Shown here piece by piece: positions 1 through 11,143 of a DNA stretch of 64,000 nucleotides. The translations under genes and the position numbers were made by a program. Within the stretch, counting starts at the first letter, position 1. Each line of letters starts with the position of its first letter. Origin of the DNA: Rhizophagus clarus (Eukaryota > Glomeromycota > Glomeromycetes > Glomerales > Glomeraceae); NCBI GenBank assembly GCA_015698045.1, contig BLAL01000013.1, positions 806,001 through 870,000 of the forward strand, written 5' to 3'. The notes under the pieces are model-generated. The model was not told where the DNA came from. It did not search any database and saw nothing but the letters and a program-made list of their open reading frames with translations.

Positions 1-177
1 ATTTTGATTAATAATAGGTGAAATATTTGGAATATTAAATATATTATTATTTTGAAGGGCTTGTAATTGATTCTGTAGTTGTCTTAACATATTTTCAGAA
101 TTATCTTGGCAATTTAATTGTGGTTCAGATGAAAGATTAGTATCAAAAACATAGTGTTGAAAGATATGTTGTGACAT
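1..177 (-). CDS. 5' end of a gene running off the left edge
   Basis: An open frame starts with ATG at 177-175 and stays open for 59 codons to the window edge, so only the N-terminus is visible. The product is hydrophilic and rich in Gln and Asn, with a run of Leu/Gln residues around positions 33-43 that could form a short amphipathic helix. Codon use and the Asn/Gln-rich composition resemble the other coding regions here. A poly-T/poly-A stretch lies just upstream of the start (181-225). I do not recognise the family; Gln-rich starts like this occur in transposon-encoded and regulatory proteins, which is only a guess. Confidence 0.5.
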   Translation of the reverse strand, partial: MSQHIFQHYVFDTNLSSEPQLNCQDNSENMLRQLQNQLQALQNNNIFNIPNISPIINQN

Positions 178-966
178 GATTAAATTTTTAAAAAAACTTT
201 TTTTTTTTGTTTTCAAAAACTCCTATTTTTATACTTTTTTGGTGTCAAAGATTTGAGTCAAAAATTTGGATCAGTCATTTACATTATAAGTTTAAATAAT
301 TTAAATTGGCTTTTTCGGTTCAGTCCAACTTACTTGTGTCAATTTCCAAAGGCTTTATCAACATCTTTTATTTTTGTTATTAATTCTATAAATAAATGAT
401 AGATATTGCAAAATTACTTTTTTGATAAACATTATAAAGGCTATTATTTGGTTATTTTAGTTTAACAAATAATGTAATAAAAACTTATAATTGTTCATTT
501 ACATAATATTAAATTTAAAAAAAAGAAATGTGGTTTTTCTAGATTATTTAACGGCAATTAGCCCAATATTTTTTATTGTTAGATTAACAAAAATTGGCTG
601 GATGGGGCAATGCAAATCAATTTGCTATTATTAGTATGGCTCAATTTGGTAGTTTGGCATCACGGCAATTAGCATTGTGGCAGTGCAATGGCATTTATTT
701 TTTGGCATCATGGAAATTAGCATTATGGCGGTACTTTTGTAACATATTAATTTAAGAATTATATATTATTATAGTATTTGTTAAATGCTAAATTTAAATT
801 TTTTACACAATGCATGAAAAAATTAATATTTTTGAAGTGTGATTATTAATATTTTTACAGTATTGTAGACCTGTTCCATAATCCTGTGATTTTGCATTGA
901 TCGACAAACAAATAAAAAAAATAGTGAAGAATTTCTAAGATTAATAGTAAGTTTATGGTATATTCA
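178..966. other. AT-rich spacer with a short direct repeat
   Basis: No gene seen. At 654-690 and 703-735 a GGCATCA..GG.AATTAGCATT.TGGC motif occurs twice with about 49 bp spacing, in a slightly more GC-rich patch (590-740). The rest is A/T homopolymer-rich spacer up to the MITE that starts at 967. Confidence 0.5.
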
Positions 967-2022
967 TAATGCTCTGAATGAGTCAATTATTGAACAAAAT
1001 GGTACTCGATTCAGAAAATTCAAGTCTAGTTAAGTCGAGTCAAAATAATAATTTTTTTAGACTCTACTCAACTAGACTCATAAAAAACATCCACTTGGAT
1101 CGACTTGATTTAGATCGATTATACCTGAGTTAATAAAATTACACAGAGAGTTGATAAAAACGTTAAAAAAACATTGTTCGCAATGTCTTTAGTATTTAAA
1201 TTAAGAAATAAAAACGTTTCATGACGGTTTTATTAAAACGATTAAAAACCATTGCGAAATGGTTTTTTTTATCATGATAAATTAAAAGAAATAGAAACGT
1301 CTTGCGACATTTTTATTAAAACGATTAAAAACCATTACGAAATGGTTTTTTTTATCATGATAAATTAAAAGAAATAGAAACGTCTTGCGACATTTTTATT
1401 AAAATTAAAAACCATCCAAAACGGTTTTTTTTCATTTAAATTGTGCATAACAAAATGTTGCGAAATATTTTTTTATTTATGAATTTAACGAGAATAAAAA
1501 ATGACAATGTTTTTTTACTTCATTAATTAAAAACATTGCGAATCGTTTTTAATTTATGAATTAATAAAAAAACACGTTGTTCGCAATGTTATTTATTTAT
1601 AAATTTAATTGAAAAAAACATTTTTGCAAAGCGTTTTTAATTTAAATTTACACAAAAAAATGTTTTTCGCAACGTTTTTAATTATAGTGATAAAAAACGT
1701 TGCAAAACGTTTTTTATTCTTGAATTACTAAACGAAAAACTAATGTTTTTCGTAACATTTTTTAACCTAAATAATAGTATGAAAAATGTTTTTTGTTTAA
1801 TGTTTATTTACTGAATAATTTATAAAATCTGAATTATTACTGCAGATTTTATTCAACCCGGATTAATTCGAGTATTAATATAAACTTGGAATCGACTCGA
1901 ATTGGAATCAACTCGTGACTTGAATTATCGTTAAGTGATAGGCAAATCCTTGAATCAAACTCGACTCGACTCGACTCAAATCGCAAATTGACCCAGGTTG
2001 ACTCAACTTGTTCAGAGCATTA
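967..2022. mobile_element. hAT-type MITE, 1056 bp, with 8-bp TSD
   Basis: The ends are inverted: TAATGCTCTGAA at 967-978 and its complement at 2011-2022. They are flanked by a perfect 8-bp direct repeat TATATTCA at 959-966 and 2023-2030. An 8-bp target duplication with short TIRs is the hAT-superfamily signature. There is no transposase. Subterminal regions on both sides are rich in GACTCGACTC-type motifs in opposite orientation (about 1020-1120 and 1860-2010). The interior (1150-1800) is a series of imperfect hairpins and tandem repeats built around AAACGTTGCGAAACGTTT-like cores. Confidence 0.88.
1241..1406. repeat. 83-bp tandem repeat inside the MITE
   Basis: Two nearly identical 83-bp units (1241-1323 and 1324-1406), each holding a CCATTGCGAAATGG-type hairpin and a TTGCGACA motif, followed by a degenerate third start near 1400. 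Further diverged hairpin units continue to about 1790. Confidence 0.8.
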
Positions 2023-2499
2023 TATATTCATGTTTGCCAAATATAATAAAAAGGTGTTTAAATAAATTTATATAATATTATTTATAACATTTAAAATGAT
2101 CATTACTTATTGTCAAAAAATTTATATACATATGCATTTTTTTTAAAGTCGTTAACGAAAAACTTTATTAATAATGAAAAAATTATGTTGCACACTCTAC
2201 ATGTACAATGAGAGTTGTAATATAAACAAACTCATTCACTCTCATTAAATATTTTTCTTGGTAACCTTTGTTTTCAGGTAAAAACTAAAAATCCTAAGTT
2301 TAACAACTATTCAATTTAATCACATGAAAAAAATATGATCGGCACGAATTAGTTAAAAAACTAAATTCTGTGTGGTCATCGTACATAAATAAATGAATAA
2401 AATAATAATAAATAAATAAAAAATTAATAAATTTTATATTTTTAATTAAAAAATTTATCAGATATGTATATTTTATTTTAATAGTATATAACTCACACT
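2023..2499. other. AT-rich spacer
   Basis: No gene seen. Includes ATAAATAAATAAA simple repeats at 2395-2425 and probably the 3' region of the minus-strand gene to the right. Confidence 0.4.
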
Positions 2500-3688
2500 T
2501 TTTAGATGCCTTTCTCTTAAAACGTGTAGTTTGGATTGTTTGTTTTTCCGATCTTCTCTTTTTAGTATTGGTATTAATCTACATGATTATAGCATTTATT
2601 TATTATAGTATATTATGTATTTATTTTATTTATGGATAATATTAAAATATATACCTCTGCTGGTTTATTGATTTCTTCAACATCACTTTGTTCATCAATT
2701 TCTTCTTTATCAGCATCCTTTGATGATGATTTATTTTATATAAAATATTTAAATACATATGTATAAAATATAGATAAATTTATAAAACAAAATTTTTATT
2801 ACCATTTCACTGATTTCCTTTTCATTTTCATCATTTTTAGCAAGGATGGACGTAGCAATATCAGCCAGTTTCATTGATTTGTCTGGTTGAAATGGCTTTT
2901 GTTTTGTGCCTGACTCAGGAGATTTTTGCTGATTATGGATAAGCTGCGCATTGCTTGATCGTGTTGGAGTTACCTGAACTGATCCAGTTTCTAACCATGG
3001 CATAAAATTCACCTTGGGCGATACTTGGTTATTCTGACCCTTGAGAAATGAAAAATTATGCAATTCAAGATACAATTGTCCATCCACGGTTGTCATTTCT
3101 CCTGAGAAGAATAAGACTGAACCACGTCTAACGTTAGTGGTCTGACTTTGAGATGACTTCCATTAGGATGAAAAATCGTGATAGGTATATCAACATTTTT
3201 ATCCTTGGATAAGTATTCATTGACAATACAGTCAATTTTTACACCATGTTCGGAAATGGTTGGAACATCGGTTGCCATTCCTACTGCCACAATAAAGATA
3301 GGATAAACAGGTAGATCAGAAGGTTGCATATTTAAAACTTTTGCAGAGGTTACGATAAGCTATTTTATTTGTAAAAAAAAAAATATTTGATTTAATAACA
3401 GCAAATAAACAGTAAAATTTCAAAAATAATTTATTTAATTACATCAATCTTGTTATCACTTCCTTTCGAAAATTTACAATTATTAACAGATAAAATTTGT
3501 TTAGGCTCTAACTTAGGAACATAAACTTGAACAGAGGAGTCGGTTGGATAAAAAACTGTGATGTTAAACATTTGCACTTCATCTCCTTCTAATTGCGTCA
3601 TACCGACAGCAGAACCAACAATAAAATTAGATGAGACACTTTCTGTGTATTCTGAGATATAAAGTATTGTAGAGAGTTGTCCAGGCAT
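2500..3688 (-). pseudogene. Four-exon gene of unknown function, frameshifted in exon 2
   Basis: Four exons can be joined on the minus strand. Exon 1 starts at ATG 3688 and ends at 3443. Exon 2 spans 3359-2803, exon 3 2717-2655, and exon 4 starts at 2578 with an uncertain end near 2500. Introns are GT..AG (3442-3360 is 83 nt) and phase 0. Exon 2 breaks at 3146-3149: one A appears missing from an A-run, so the frame running past residue ~130 must shift to continue into the next open stretch. The N-terminal ~200 residues are beta-rich and could be an OB-like fold (inference). The middle is Ser/Pro/Gln-rich, exon 3 is acidic and exon 4 carries a Lys/Arg cluster that could be a nuclear signal. The pattern matches a repeated Rhizophagus family I recall but cannot name. 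A homopolymer error in the assembly would restore an intact gene. Confidence 0.6.
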
Positions 3689-3715
3689 TTTACAATAATG
3701 CAATGTAAACAGCAA

Positions 3716-4778
3716 AAGTAATAAATCGCAAAAGTAATTGTAAAAAAAAATATGAAAAAATTTTTTGATTTAAATCAACGTAACAAAAATGTGATTATAA
3801 ACCAAAAAAAGAAAATTATTAGATTGATAAATACTAAATCAGAAATTTGAGATATCAACTTAATCTGCATATTGCTATGAAACTTTTTGTGCGCAGCTGT
3901 TCCATTTTGACACATTTTTGTGTTGCAAAAACTATTAAATTTCAATAATTAAATAAGTTTGATATTGTTTAATTCTTTAACTTTTTTGTATATTTTGATT
4001 TTATAATTTGCCCTTTTTTATATTTTTTATAAATAAATTAAACTTAAAGCTCTGCATAAGCTGAGCTGGCTTATAAGCCAGTTCGCAAAAAATAGTAAAT
4101 AAATAAAAATATATAATAATAAAGAAATAAACCAAAATTTAACATTAATTGTTACGGAGGTTTTGGTATCAGTCATGTGACTTACCAATCCGATTTTATC
4201 TGCCGATAACGATAAAATAAATAATCTCTTTTTCTCTAATGGTTTTTAAAAATTTCTTTCTTTTTTAATAAAAAAATTAACAGTTTTTTTGTATACCGGT
4301 AAGTTTATTTTTTAAAAAACAAATGGTTTTTTTCTTAAAATGGTAAATTTATTTTTTAAAAAAGAAACAGTTTTTTTGAACCGTTAAATTTTTTTTTTAA
4401 AGAAAAGGATTTTTTAATCAATTAACTATTTTTTTTTATTATTTTAAAAAAAAACACTTAATTATTTTTAATTAAACTGTAAATGTCATCTGAGCTTCGA
4501 AATAGGTCAGAATGTCTGTTATAGAAACGCCACTAACGTTCCTTTACTTTTATTCTTAAGGAACCAGCATTTGACTTAGAAGTTTGGTCTAGAACTCTGG
4601 AATGTGAGTAAGGGGAGTATTGTTATTCTTTCTTTCAGAACATTACTAACGTTCCTTTATCTTTTTTCTTTAGGAACCAGCACCAAAAATAATAAACAGC
4701 AAAGTAAAATCATTAATAAAATGTAAATAAAAATTCTATTAATTTTTATTAATATTCAAGTACGATCATGTCAAATAT
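3716..4778. repeat. AT-rich spacer with a 40-bp direct repeat
   Basis: No gene seen. A ~40-bp motif, CTAACGTTCCTTTA followed by TTAGGAACCAGCA (the halves form an imperfect hairpin through GTTCCT/AGGAAC), occurs at about 4532-4570 and 4646-4684. The stretch 4240-4460 consists of T- and A-runs able to form long weak hairpins. Confidence 0.5.
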
Positions 4779-5839
4779 TCAATCATCTTTGCTATAATCA
4801 CCATCCATCTCATCATTACCACCTGTTTCATCATGTCCGCCTGGTATTTATCAATTTAATATAAGATTAGTTTATAAATTATTTAATAATTTATTTAAAT
4901 TTAAACTTGTAAAAATAGGTAAATATAAATTGCATATACTGCAATGGGTTTCATTGGGTAGCATATTGTAACAATATTTTTAGCGAATTTAAAGGATATT
5001 ATGTCATGTGCTGGTCCAGTAAATTTCATCAAGCAAAAAACTATTGATTGGACGCTCAAAAAGAGCCGTGACTTTATAAATTTAATCTTTTTAAACTTTT
5101 TGGTTGGAGGTCTAATAGGGGTCGGACTTTTTTTTTCATAGTTTTTAATAAAAAAATATTTTTTTTTTATTATGTAAGCAATTTTTAATATAATTTAGGA
5201 AAAAAAAATAATAAATTTTTTATAAAATTTTCGTATACATGCATGTATAATGATTATAATAGTTTTAAAAAATTTATAGAATAGCTAGCTGTATGAATAA
5301 AATTGCAATTGTAAATCACTCCATCATCGTTCGTGATTTATTATATATTATGTGTGATTATGAGAAAAAATGAACATTATTATTGATGTAACCAAGCATT
5401 TGTTTTTTTTATTTCTTATAATTTATAATTTAAATGTTAAATGTATTCTAATAAAAATAAATGCGCTATAAATTTATTAATTATTTATTTTTAAATATCT
5501 CTATAAATTAATTCATGTTATCAAAAATTTAACTCGTTAAAAAAACAAAAAAAATTAATGAAAATTAAAGCAAAAAAATTTCAAAAAAAATTTAATGAAA
5601 TAAAATTAAGATTTTAATGAAAATAACAGTTCATTCATTATCAGAAAGAAAATTCAACATATGTAGGCGGCTCTAAACTATTTGTAAAAAGATGGGAATT
5701 TCCATTTTGCATATCGATCAACTGCTAGATGAATATTACGTGTTCTCACTGAAAAATCATTGTCAAAATCTCCATTAAGCAGCAGTTCATCATCACTATT
5801 TGCAGTCCGATTTTCATAATTAACACCTCTTCGATCCAT
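4779..5839 (-). CDS. Putative small multi-exon gene, unrecognised
   Basis: Three separate pieces of minus-strand coding-like sequence. A 53-codon frame starts with ATG at 5839-5837 and ends at TAG 5680-5678; it is charged, with an Asp/Glu-Leu-rich middle and a Trp-Lys-Phe end. A 23-codon stretch around 5010-5080 reads through a Phe-Glu-Arg-Pro and a Tyr-Trp motif. A short acidic, Gly/Asp-rich terminal piece at 4840-4779 ends in TGA and is preceded by a good acceptor (CCAG at 4844-4841). They could be exons of one gene or unrelated remnants. I could not join them with confidence and recognise no domain. Confidence 0.3.
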
Positions 5840-6480
5840 GAAATAAGAGCATCCTATTGAATTTCATTTTTCTTCAGTACTTGGTTTCACTTCATTTCTT
5901 TCTCTTTTTTCTTATTGCCATTATTATCATTTTTATTTGCATAATTATCACGTCTATTTTAACAATTCAATTCAAAAAAAAATCAAATTTTAAATCCGTC
6001 ATTTTTAATAGTAAACAAGAATTTTGTAATTTCAATGATAGATATTTATTCCATATTTCTGCTGCATTCTTTTAAACAATAATTGATAAAAAAAAATATT
6101 TAAATTAATTGAAGTCTAAGAAAATTTATTCTTTTTAAACGATAATTAGAAAAATATTAATAATCTTTTTCTAAACGGATATTATCAAAAAAAAAAAAAA
6201 AAAAAAAAAAATTAAATTAGTTATTATTCAAAAAAGAACATAAAAAATAAAAATCTGCGTAAATTTTTTTTAAAAAGTTTAATTTTATTTGATTTATAAT
6301 TTTTTTTTTTTTTTAAAACAATAAATCTAAACTCTGTTTGCAAAAACAACCTATTAGAAAAATTCATATGAATTTTTCTTTTTAAAAAAATAAAGTATTT
6401 AATTAATTAAAATGATTTTTTAATAATTTATCAACAATATTTCATTTTTTCCAACGTTTTTTTTAATTAACGATTGTCAA
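5840..6480. other. AT-rich spacer, homopolymer-rich
   Basis: Nothing recognised. Contains A29-like and T-runs (6187-6212, 6300-6315). A plus-strand open frame at 5857-6075 is a Phe/Ile-rich translation of T-rich DNA and is not accepted as a gene. Confidence 0.5.
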
Positions 6481-6649
6481 AAGATCAACGAAATTAAAAA
6501 AATTTATAAAAACCTATTATTTGATGACTCAACTAAACATGCAATGAAAGTGGCACAGGAAGGCCTAAATCGCGATTTTACTCTTTTGATGTCAAAAGAA
6601 GCCTAAGCATAAGCATATGCATTAATCATTAGGCATAAATGCTTTAAGC

Positions 6650-6966
6650 TTTTTTTTTTTTTTTTTTACTGGTAAACAATTCAATTTTATTCAAAATAGG
6701 ATTTTAAGGTACATGTTGGAAAACTGATTAGGTCTTATAGTTTATAAAGAAACTATATACGACTACAATTCTAGTTTATCCTAACTAATAAAAAATTTCT
6801 AAGAAATTAATTATCTGTTAAACCAGGTTAGATGATAAATAAAAGAAAGAATAAAAATACTACTCATCCAGAAACTGGACAAAATAAAGAAAATAATCTA
6901 AAGTAAAAAATAAAATAAAAATAAATAAAATTATTATAAATAAATTCTTTCTATCTAACTAGGTCC
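6650..6966 (-). mobile_element. 5'-truncated non-LTR retroelement, insertion 1
   Basis: Read on the minus strand this is a retroelement 3' end: about 300 bp ending in TTTACCAGT followed by an A-tail (T18 at 6650-6667). It is flanked on both sides by the U palindrome, as expected for a target-site duplication. The body (6668-6966) is nearly identical to the 3' end of insertion 3 (7057-7355). The 5' truncation is typical of target-primed reverse transcription. Confidence 0.85.
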
Positions 6967-6981
6967 AGCATAAATGCTTTA

Positions 6982-6984
<3 letters not shown>

Positions 6985-7013
<29 letters not shown>
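6985..7013 (-). mobile_element. Pure poly-A retro-insertion (insertion 2)
   Basis: A run of 29 T (poly-A on the minus strand) with no element sequence, flanked by perfect copies of AGCATAAATGCTTTAAGC at 6967-6984 and 7014-7031. The simplest reading is a retrotransposition event that aborted after copying only the tail. Confidence 0.7.
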
Positions 7014-7015
<2 letters not shown>

Positions 7016-7031
7016 CATAAATGCTTTAAGC

Positions 7032-7656
7032 TTTTTTTTTTTTTTTTTTTTTTTTTACTGGTAAACAATTCAATTTTATTCAAAATAGGATTTTAAGGTA
7101 CATGTTGGAAAACTGATTAGGTCTTATAGTTTATAAAGAAACTATATACGACTACAATTCTAGTTTATCCTAACTAATAAAAAATTTCTAAGAAATTAAT
7201 TATCTGTTAAACCAGGTTAGATGATAAATAAAAGAAAGAATAAAAATACTACTCATCCAGAAACTGGACAAAATAAAGAAAATAATCTAAAGTAAAAAAT
7301 AAAATAAAAATAAATAAAATTATTATAAATAAATTCTTTCTATCTAACTAGGTTCACATATACTATAAAATCCAATATATTTCTCCCAAAGTATATGTTA
7401 TCTATTAATCCACCCAAATTAACATATTTATTAATTTGATTAGTTGATACTATTTTTTTCTGATTTTTATCATAACTTCTCATCTTTTTCATTTTTTTGG
7501 TGATCTTTTTTTCTTTTTCCTTTTTCTTCATTTTTTCACAGCGTGGTTTCCATATCTTTTTATGTAATATATCAAACACAAATTCTAAAAATTTTTTTCC
7601 TATTTCTATGATTTTTTTTGTCTGATTTCCAATATTAGTTTTAATTAGATCTGTTA
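7032..7656 (-). mobile_element. 5'-truncated non-LTR retroelement, insertion 3
   Basis: A-tail as T25 at 7032-7056, then about 600 bp of element, bounded by U palindromes at 7014-7031 and 7657-7674. The 3' ~300 bp is the same untranslated tail as insertion 1. The 5' half carries the C-terminal end of an open frame (see 7340-7656). The 5' truncation point is at about 7656. Confidence 0.85.
7340..7656 (-). pseudogene. C-terminal fragment of a non-LTR retrotransposon ORF
   Basis: The frame is open from the truncation point at about 7654 to TAG/TAA near 7340, about 104 codons. It begins mid-protein with a Thr-Asp-Leu-Ile-Lys stretch, then Lys-Ile-Trp-Lys-Pro-Arg-Cys-Glu-Lys, then a strongly basic Lys/Glu/Met-rich segment. 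A Trp..Arg-Cys motif followed by a basic tail resembles the C-terminus of reverse-transcriptase proteins from fungal LINEs, as I recall them. Position directly upstream of the 3' tail and A-run supports this. No catalytic part remains. Confidence 0.65.
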
Positions 7657-8099
7657 AGCATAAATGCTTTAAGCTTTAAGCATTATTATAAAACGCATTT
7701 CTCGAGTTCACATTGCGCATTTCCTAATTCGGACGATTTTATATTGAGTCTTGAAGATCAGTACAACCGAAAATCCAAATTGAGTGAAAAAGTCGATTAA
7801 TTTAGAAATGATCTAATCACTTCAAAATCTTCTTTACGCTAAAGACGGAGTTCATAGCTATTTGTTTAAAAGATGCTGAAAATTCTACTATACTTTTTTT
7901 CTAGACTTTACTTTTAATATAGAATAGGTGATAATATGGATTTTATAATTATTTATTATTCCGTATTATATTTGTTAGTTATTTTATTTGAAGTTTAATT
8001 TAAATTTTTTTTAATAATTATTTTATAATATTACTCTCATACAACGTAAATTTTTAAAAGAAAGTAGTTTCAACAAGTATAATTTTTATCAAATTAACA

Positions 8100-8737
8100 G
8101 ATGTCATTGGAATTGATTCTTTTAATGATGAAGGCGGTTTTCAAAACTATACTCTATCACATCATTTATTACCTAAACTTTCGAAATTTTGATTGAAAAT
8201 TCGGAAAAATTACTCCTTGGTTCTATAGTTTGGCTTTTGTGCATATCTTTAATAAAGTCATAAATAACGAGCTGGAACTTCACCCTGTTTTCTTTACAGC
8301 AGGGTCCATAGACTGGGAACCAGCGCCACCTAGCGTGCAAGTCCAGGATCTTGGTCAAAGCTAACAAGTATAGAACTAATAAAGTAGCTTAACGCGTAGG
8401 ATTTGATATTTCGATAGGATGACTCAAAGTTGCCTCGTGAGACCACGTGACTAATTCGTATGACAATTCTACCGAGATCTTGTAGCCGGTAAGAAATTTA
8501 TCCACTGATTATCCATTTTTGTGAAGATCTGTTTTAGCAAATTTCTTGCTCTTGTTGATCATCCTTCTTTGTTTCCGTATGTGTTGATGACTTTCCGAAT
8601 TGTTCATTTTCACATGAGAATTTTCTTGAGAAGGCGTTTCTACTTCCATTGCTTCCGCATTAGTAGATATTGAATCCGTATCTGTGTAGTATTATTATCT
8701 GGATCCTGAAGGGGGTACTTTTTGTGTTATTTGACAT
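8100..8737 (-). pseudogene. Decayed ORF1-like protein of a non-LTR retrotransposon
   Basis: A minus-strand frame begins with ATG at 8737-8735. It reads a Ser/Thr/Asn-rich N-terminus, has two adjacent stop codons after codon 13, continues with an acidic Asp/Glu/Ser/Thr segment, and needs a frameshift near 8590 to continue into a Lys-Asp-Asp-Gln-Gln-rich stretch. Further downstream (8367-8173) a 64-codon piece with Arg-Trp-Arg-Trp-Phe-Pro and Lys-Phe-Gln-Leu-Val-Ile resembles the RNA-binding middle of the same protein type. I recall this arrangement from a repeated Rhizophagus family that sits beside LINE reverse transcriptases; the assignment rests on memory. Nothing downstream of it is recognisable as a reverse transcriptase. 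Confidence 0.5.
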
Positions 8738-10969
8738 ATTATTTTAATTTACTACGGATTTCAATAAAAATGTCTCTTCTTTTTTTAGTCAAGAACATAA
8801 TATTACGTGTTCTGTAATGTTGTTACGCATTTGGTGTTAGATTTTTTAATATTTTGATTATTCATTTTTGTCGTTTGTGTTTCTTGTACCATTATCTTAT
8901 AAAAATAATTCATTCTTTATTTAAATTCTTTCATTCCTTTTTGATTGATCTTATTCCTTTGCTATGCCTCTTATAGCAGTCCTTTATTGTTACAACGTTG
9001 TTTTGATATAAGTTGTATACTATTTCGCTATAAACACTACTAAATGACAATGTTCAAAAAAAATTCATTGTTTGTTTCTAAATAAAAATAACTTTGTTTC
9101 TCAAGAACTTGTTTTCATAACCTCGTTTTATTACAGTACACACTATCAGACTTTCATTTTAAAATATATTTGGACAAGTGATCAGCAAATAGTACTTATT
9201 ACAATCCAAATTAAGTTAATTAGATTTATATCAGATATTCATTTAAAAATATTTTTGGACAAACTATCAAATGGTATCGCATAATTTCATAATAAACCAA
9301 ATTGCCTAATAAGATCGGTCACATGTAATTTCCGCGCTTATTCGTATGACGAGCCGTTCTACTGATCATGGTCTTTAAATCGGATAATTAAAAAAAAATA
9401 TATTTTTTTATTTTTTTCGGTTTATTAAACTAAATGATTAATAACTATTCTTTTAACAGTTAACAGTTTTTAAACTAATATTTAAAAGAAAATAAAATTT
9501 TTCATTTTATTAAACCGCCTATAAGAAATGGTACGTTTGATATACGTTTTTATCGATTCCATATAACGATTCCCGTATATTTAATATGCAATTCATTTTT
9601 AAATGTTTTTTTTTTAAAAAAAAATTTGATGTATACGGATTTTATTCTTTTATCTCCAATCATTACCTTTCTTTTGTTGTGAAAAAATTTCTTTTTATTT
9701 TCGTCCTTTTTATAGAAAATTTTTTTTGTTTTTCTAACTTTATCATCCCTTTAAAAAGAATTTTTTTCTCTTTATTTATATTTATTCTTTGGTTCTTTTT
9801 TTTTTCTTTTTTATAGGCCAGGTTGGAAGTCCTTTTCTTTTCGTAGGTCAGGTAAGAACCTGACTCTTGGAAACTTGGACGATTGCAGATACTATATAGG
9901 GTGATTATAGGTAAATAGGAAATGTTAGTCTAATTGAGTTAAAGAAACGTGCCGATGTTTCTTTTTCATTTAATTTGAAGAGATATGTTATTTCTTTGGA
10001 CTAAGTATTTCTGGTTCTGGGGACTTTAGTACTATTTCTACTGATGTTTCTTTAAGGAATTTAATGCTTCTTTAAGAAGTTTGCAATAGTTGGTTTTTAC
10101 AGGAATAAACTTTTTATAATATATTTGTATTGAAATTTATTTTTTATTTTTTATTTTGATTTAATAAAATAAAATTAAATTCACTGTAAATATAACTAAC
10201 AATAAATTGATAAATTTTTGTTAAATCATTGATCAATTCCGAATGAATTCCGTGCAAATTCCGTATTTAAACCACATTTTGAGTGATACGTAATTGTGCA
10301 TTTTCAATGGATGATACATTATTTCTAGGAAAAAAAAAATCGTATAAAAACCTTATTAAAAACGTATCCAGCTTTTATAGACTGGACAATAAAAATAAAT
10401 TAAATTTTTATGTAATCAAAATAAATTTTTAACAACTTTATTATTAAATTAAATAATCAAATGTTCTTTTTTTTTAACGGTTATTAAAGAAAATGATTAA
10501 TAATTTATATTTTAAAAAACAAAAAAATTTTTTCAACAATTTATTAAACCGGATGATCAAAAAAAAAAAAAAAAAAAAAACTAAATCTATTTTTTTTTAC
10601 GGTTTTTTAAACTGAAAAACAAAAAAAAAATGGTTTTTTTTTACATCGTTTTAATGAAAAAAATTGAATGTTTTAATCAAAAAAATGAAAAAAAAATGAT
10701 TATACGCATATATTTATTTAATCAAAACTATTTAAAAAAATCATTATTTTTTAAAAAAGAAAATAATTTTTTCTTATTCAGTTTAAAAAACCGTTAAACT
10801 AAAAAAAACCAGTTTTTTTTTTTTTGATTATCCGGTCGAATAGACCATTAAAAAAAATAAATAAAATAAATAAATTCTTCTTATAATAAAAACTAGTGGA
10901 ATGAATGGTACCAACAATTTAAGTAAACGCTCAAAATCTTAAAAACCTGTATTTTCTAAAAAAGCCTAG
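8738..10969. other. AT-rich spacer with hairpin-forming A/T tracts
   Basis: No gene seen. Similar short motifs CTAATTCGTATGAC (8452) and CTTATTCGTATGACGAGCC (9337) suggest two related degraded repeats. The stretch 10440-10860 is made of alternating long A-runs and T-runs around AAACCG/CGGTTT cores that could fold into large weak hairpins, like those in the palindrome at 21231-24407. Confidence 0.4.
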
Positions 10970-11060
10970 GCACTATCTGCACCAACACCTGCTAAACCTG
11001 CCGCTAAAAAACAGGCGCTACCCGCGCACCAACACCTGATGCCCACCACAGTTACGCCAT
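10970..11060 (+). other. Small GC-richer fragment, lysine/alanine/proline-coding
   Basis: In a plus frame 10978-11050 reads a short Ala-Pro-Thr-Pro-Ala-Lys-Pro-Ala-Ala-Lys-Lys pattern, with CACCAACACCTG occurring twice (10981 and 11027). Such a pattern is typical of histone H1-type or other Lys/Ala/Pro-rich tails. It is only a fragment, sits about 100 bp before the Sel1-kinase start, and may be a remnant rather than part of that gene. Confidence 0.35.
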
Positions 11061-11143
11061 ATGTTCACTATTATAAATAGTTTATGATATTCATGCACCA
11101 AACATTACAGTTGTTTTCCATTTCTTATAAAAAAAAAATTAAA

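Larger units (their letters stand above)
6481..7843 (+). repeat. Dispersed repeat U, copy 1, split by three retroelement insertions
   Basis: Left part 6481-6649 and right part 7657-7843 match, in the same order, the copies at 20852-21230 (inverted) and 24408-25926. Landmarks are GATCAACGAAATT at the left end, GAAAGTGGCAC, AAGCCTAAGCATAAGC, then the 18-bp palindrome AGCATAAATGCTTTAAGC, then CGAGTTCACATTGCGC and TTCTTTACGCTAA at the right end. Between the parts there are four copies of the palindrome (6633-6649, 6967-6984, 7014-7031, 7657-7674), separated by poly-T-led insertions. No TIR or coding sequence was found in U itself. Confidence 0.85.

Noticed and set aside
5857..6075. 72-codon Phe/Ile-rich frame (similar ones at 9586-9816 and 20305-20523)
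   Set aside because: Translation of T-rich low-complexity DNA; apparent membrane segments are a composition effect.
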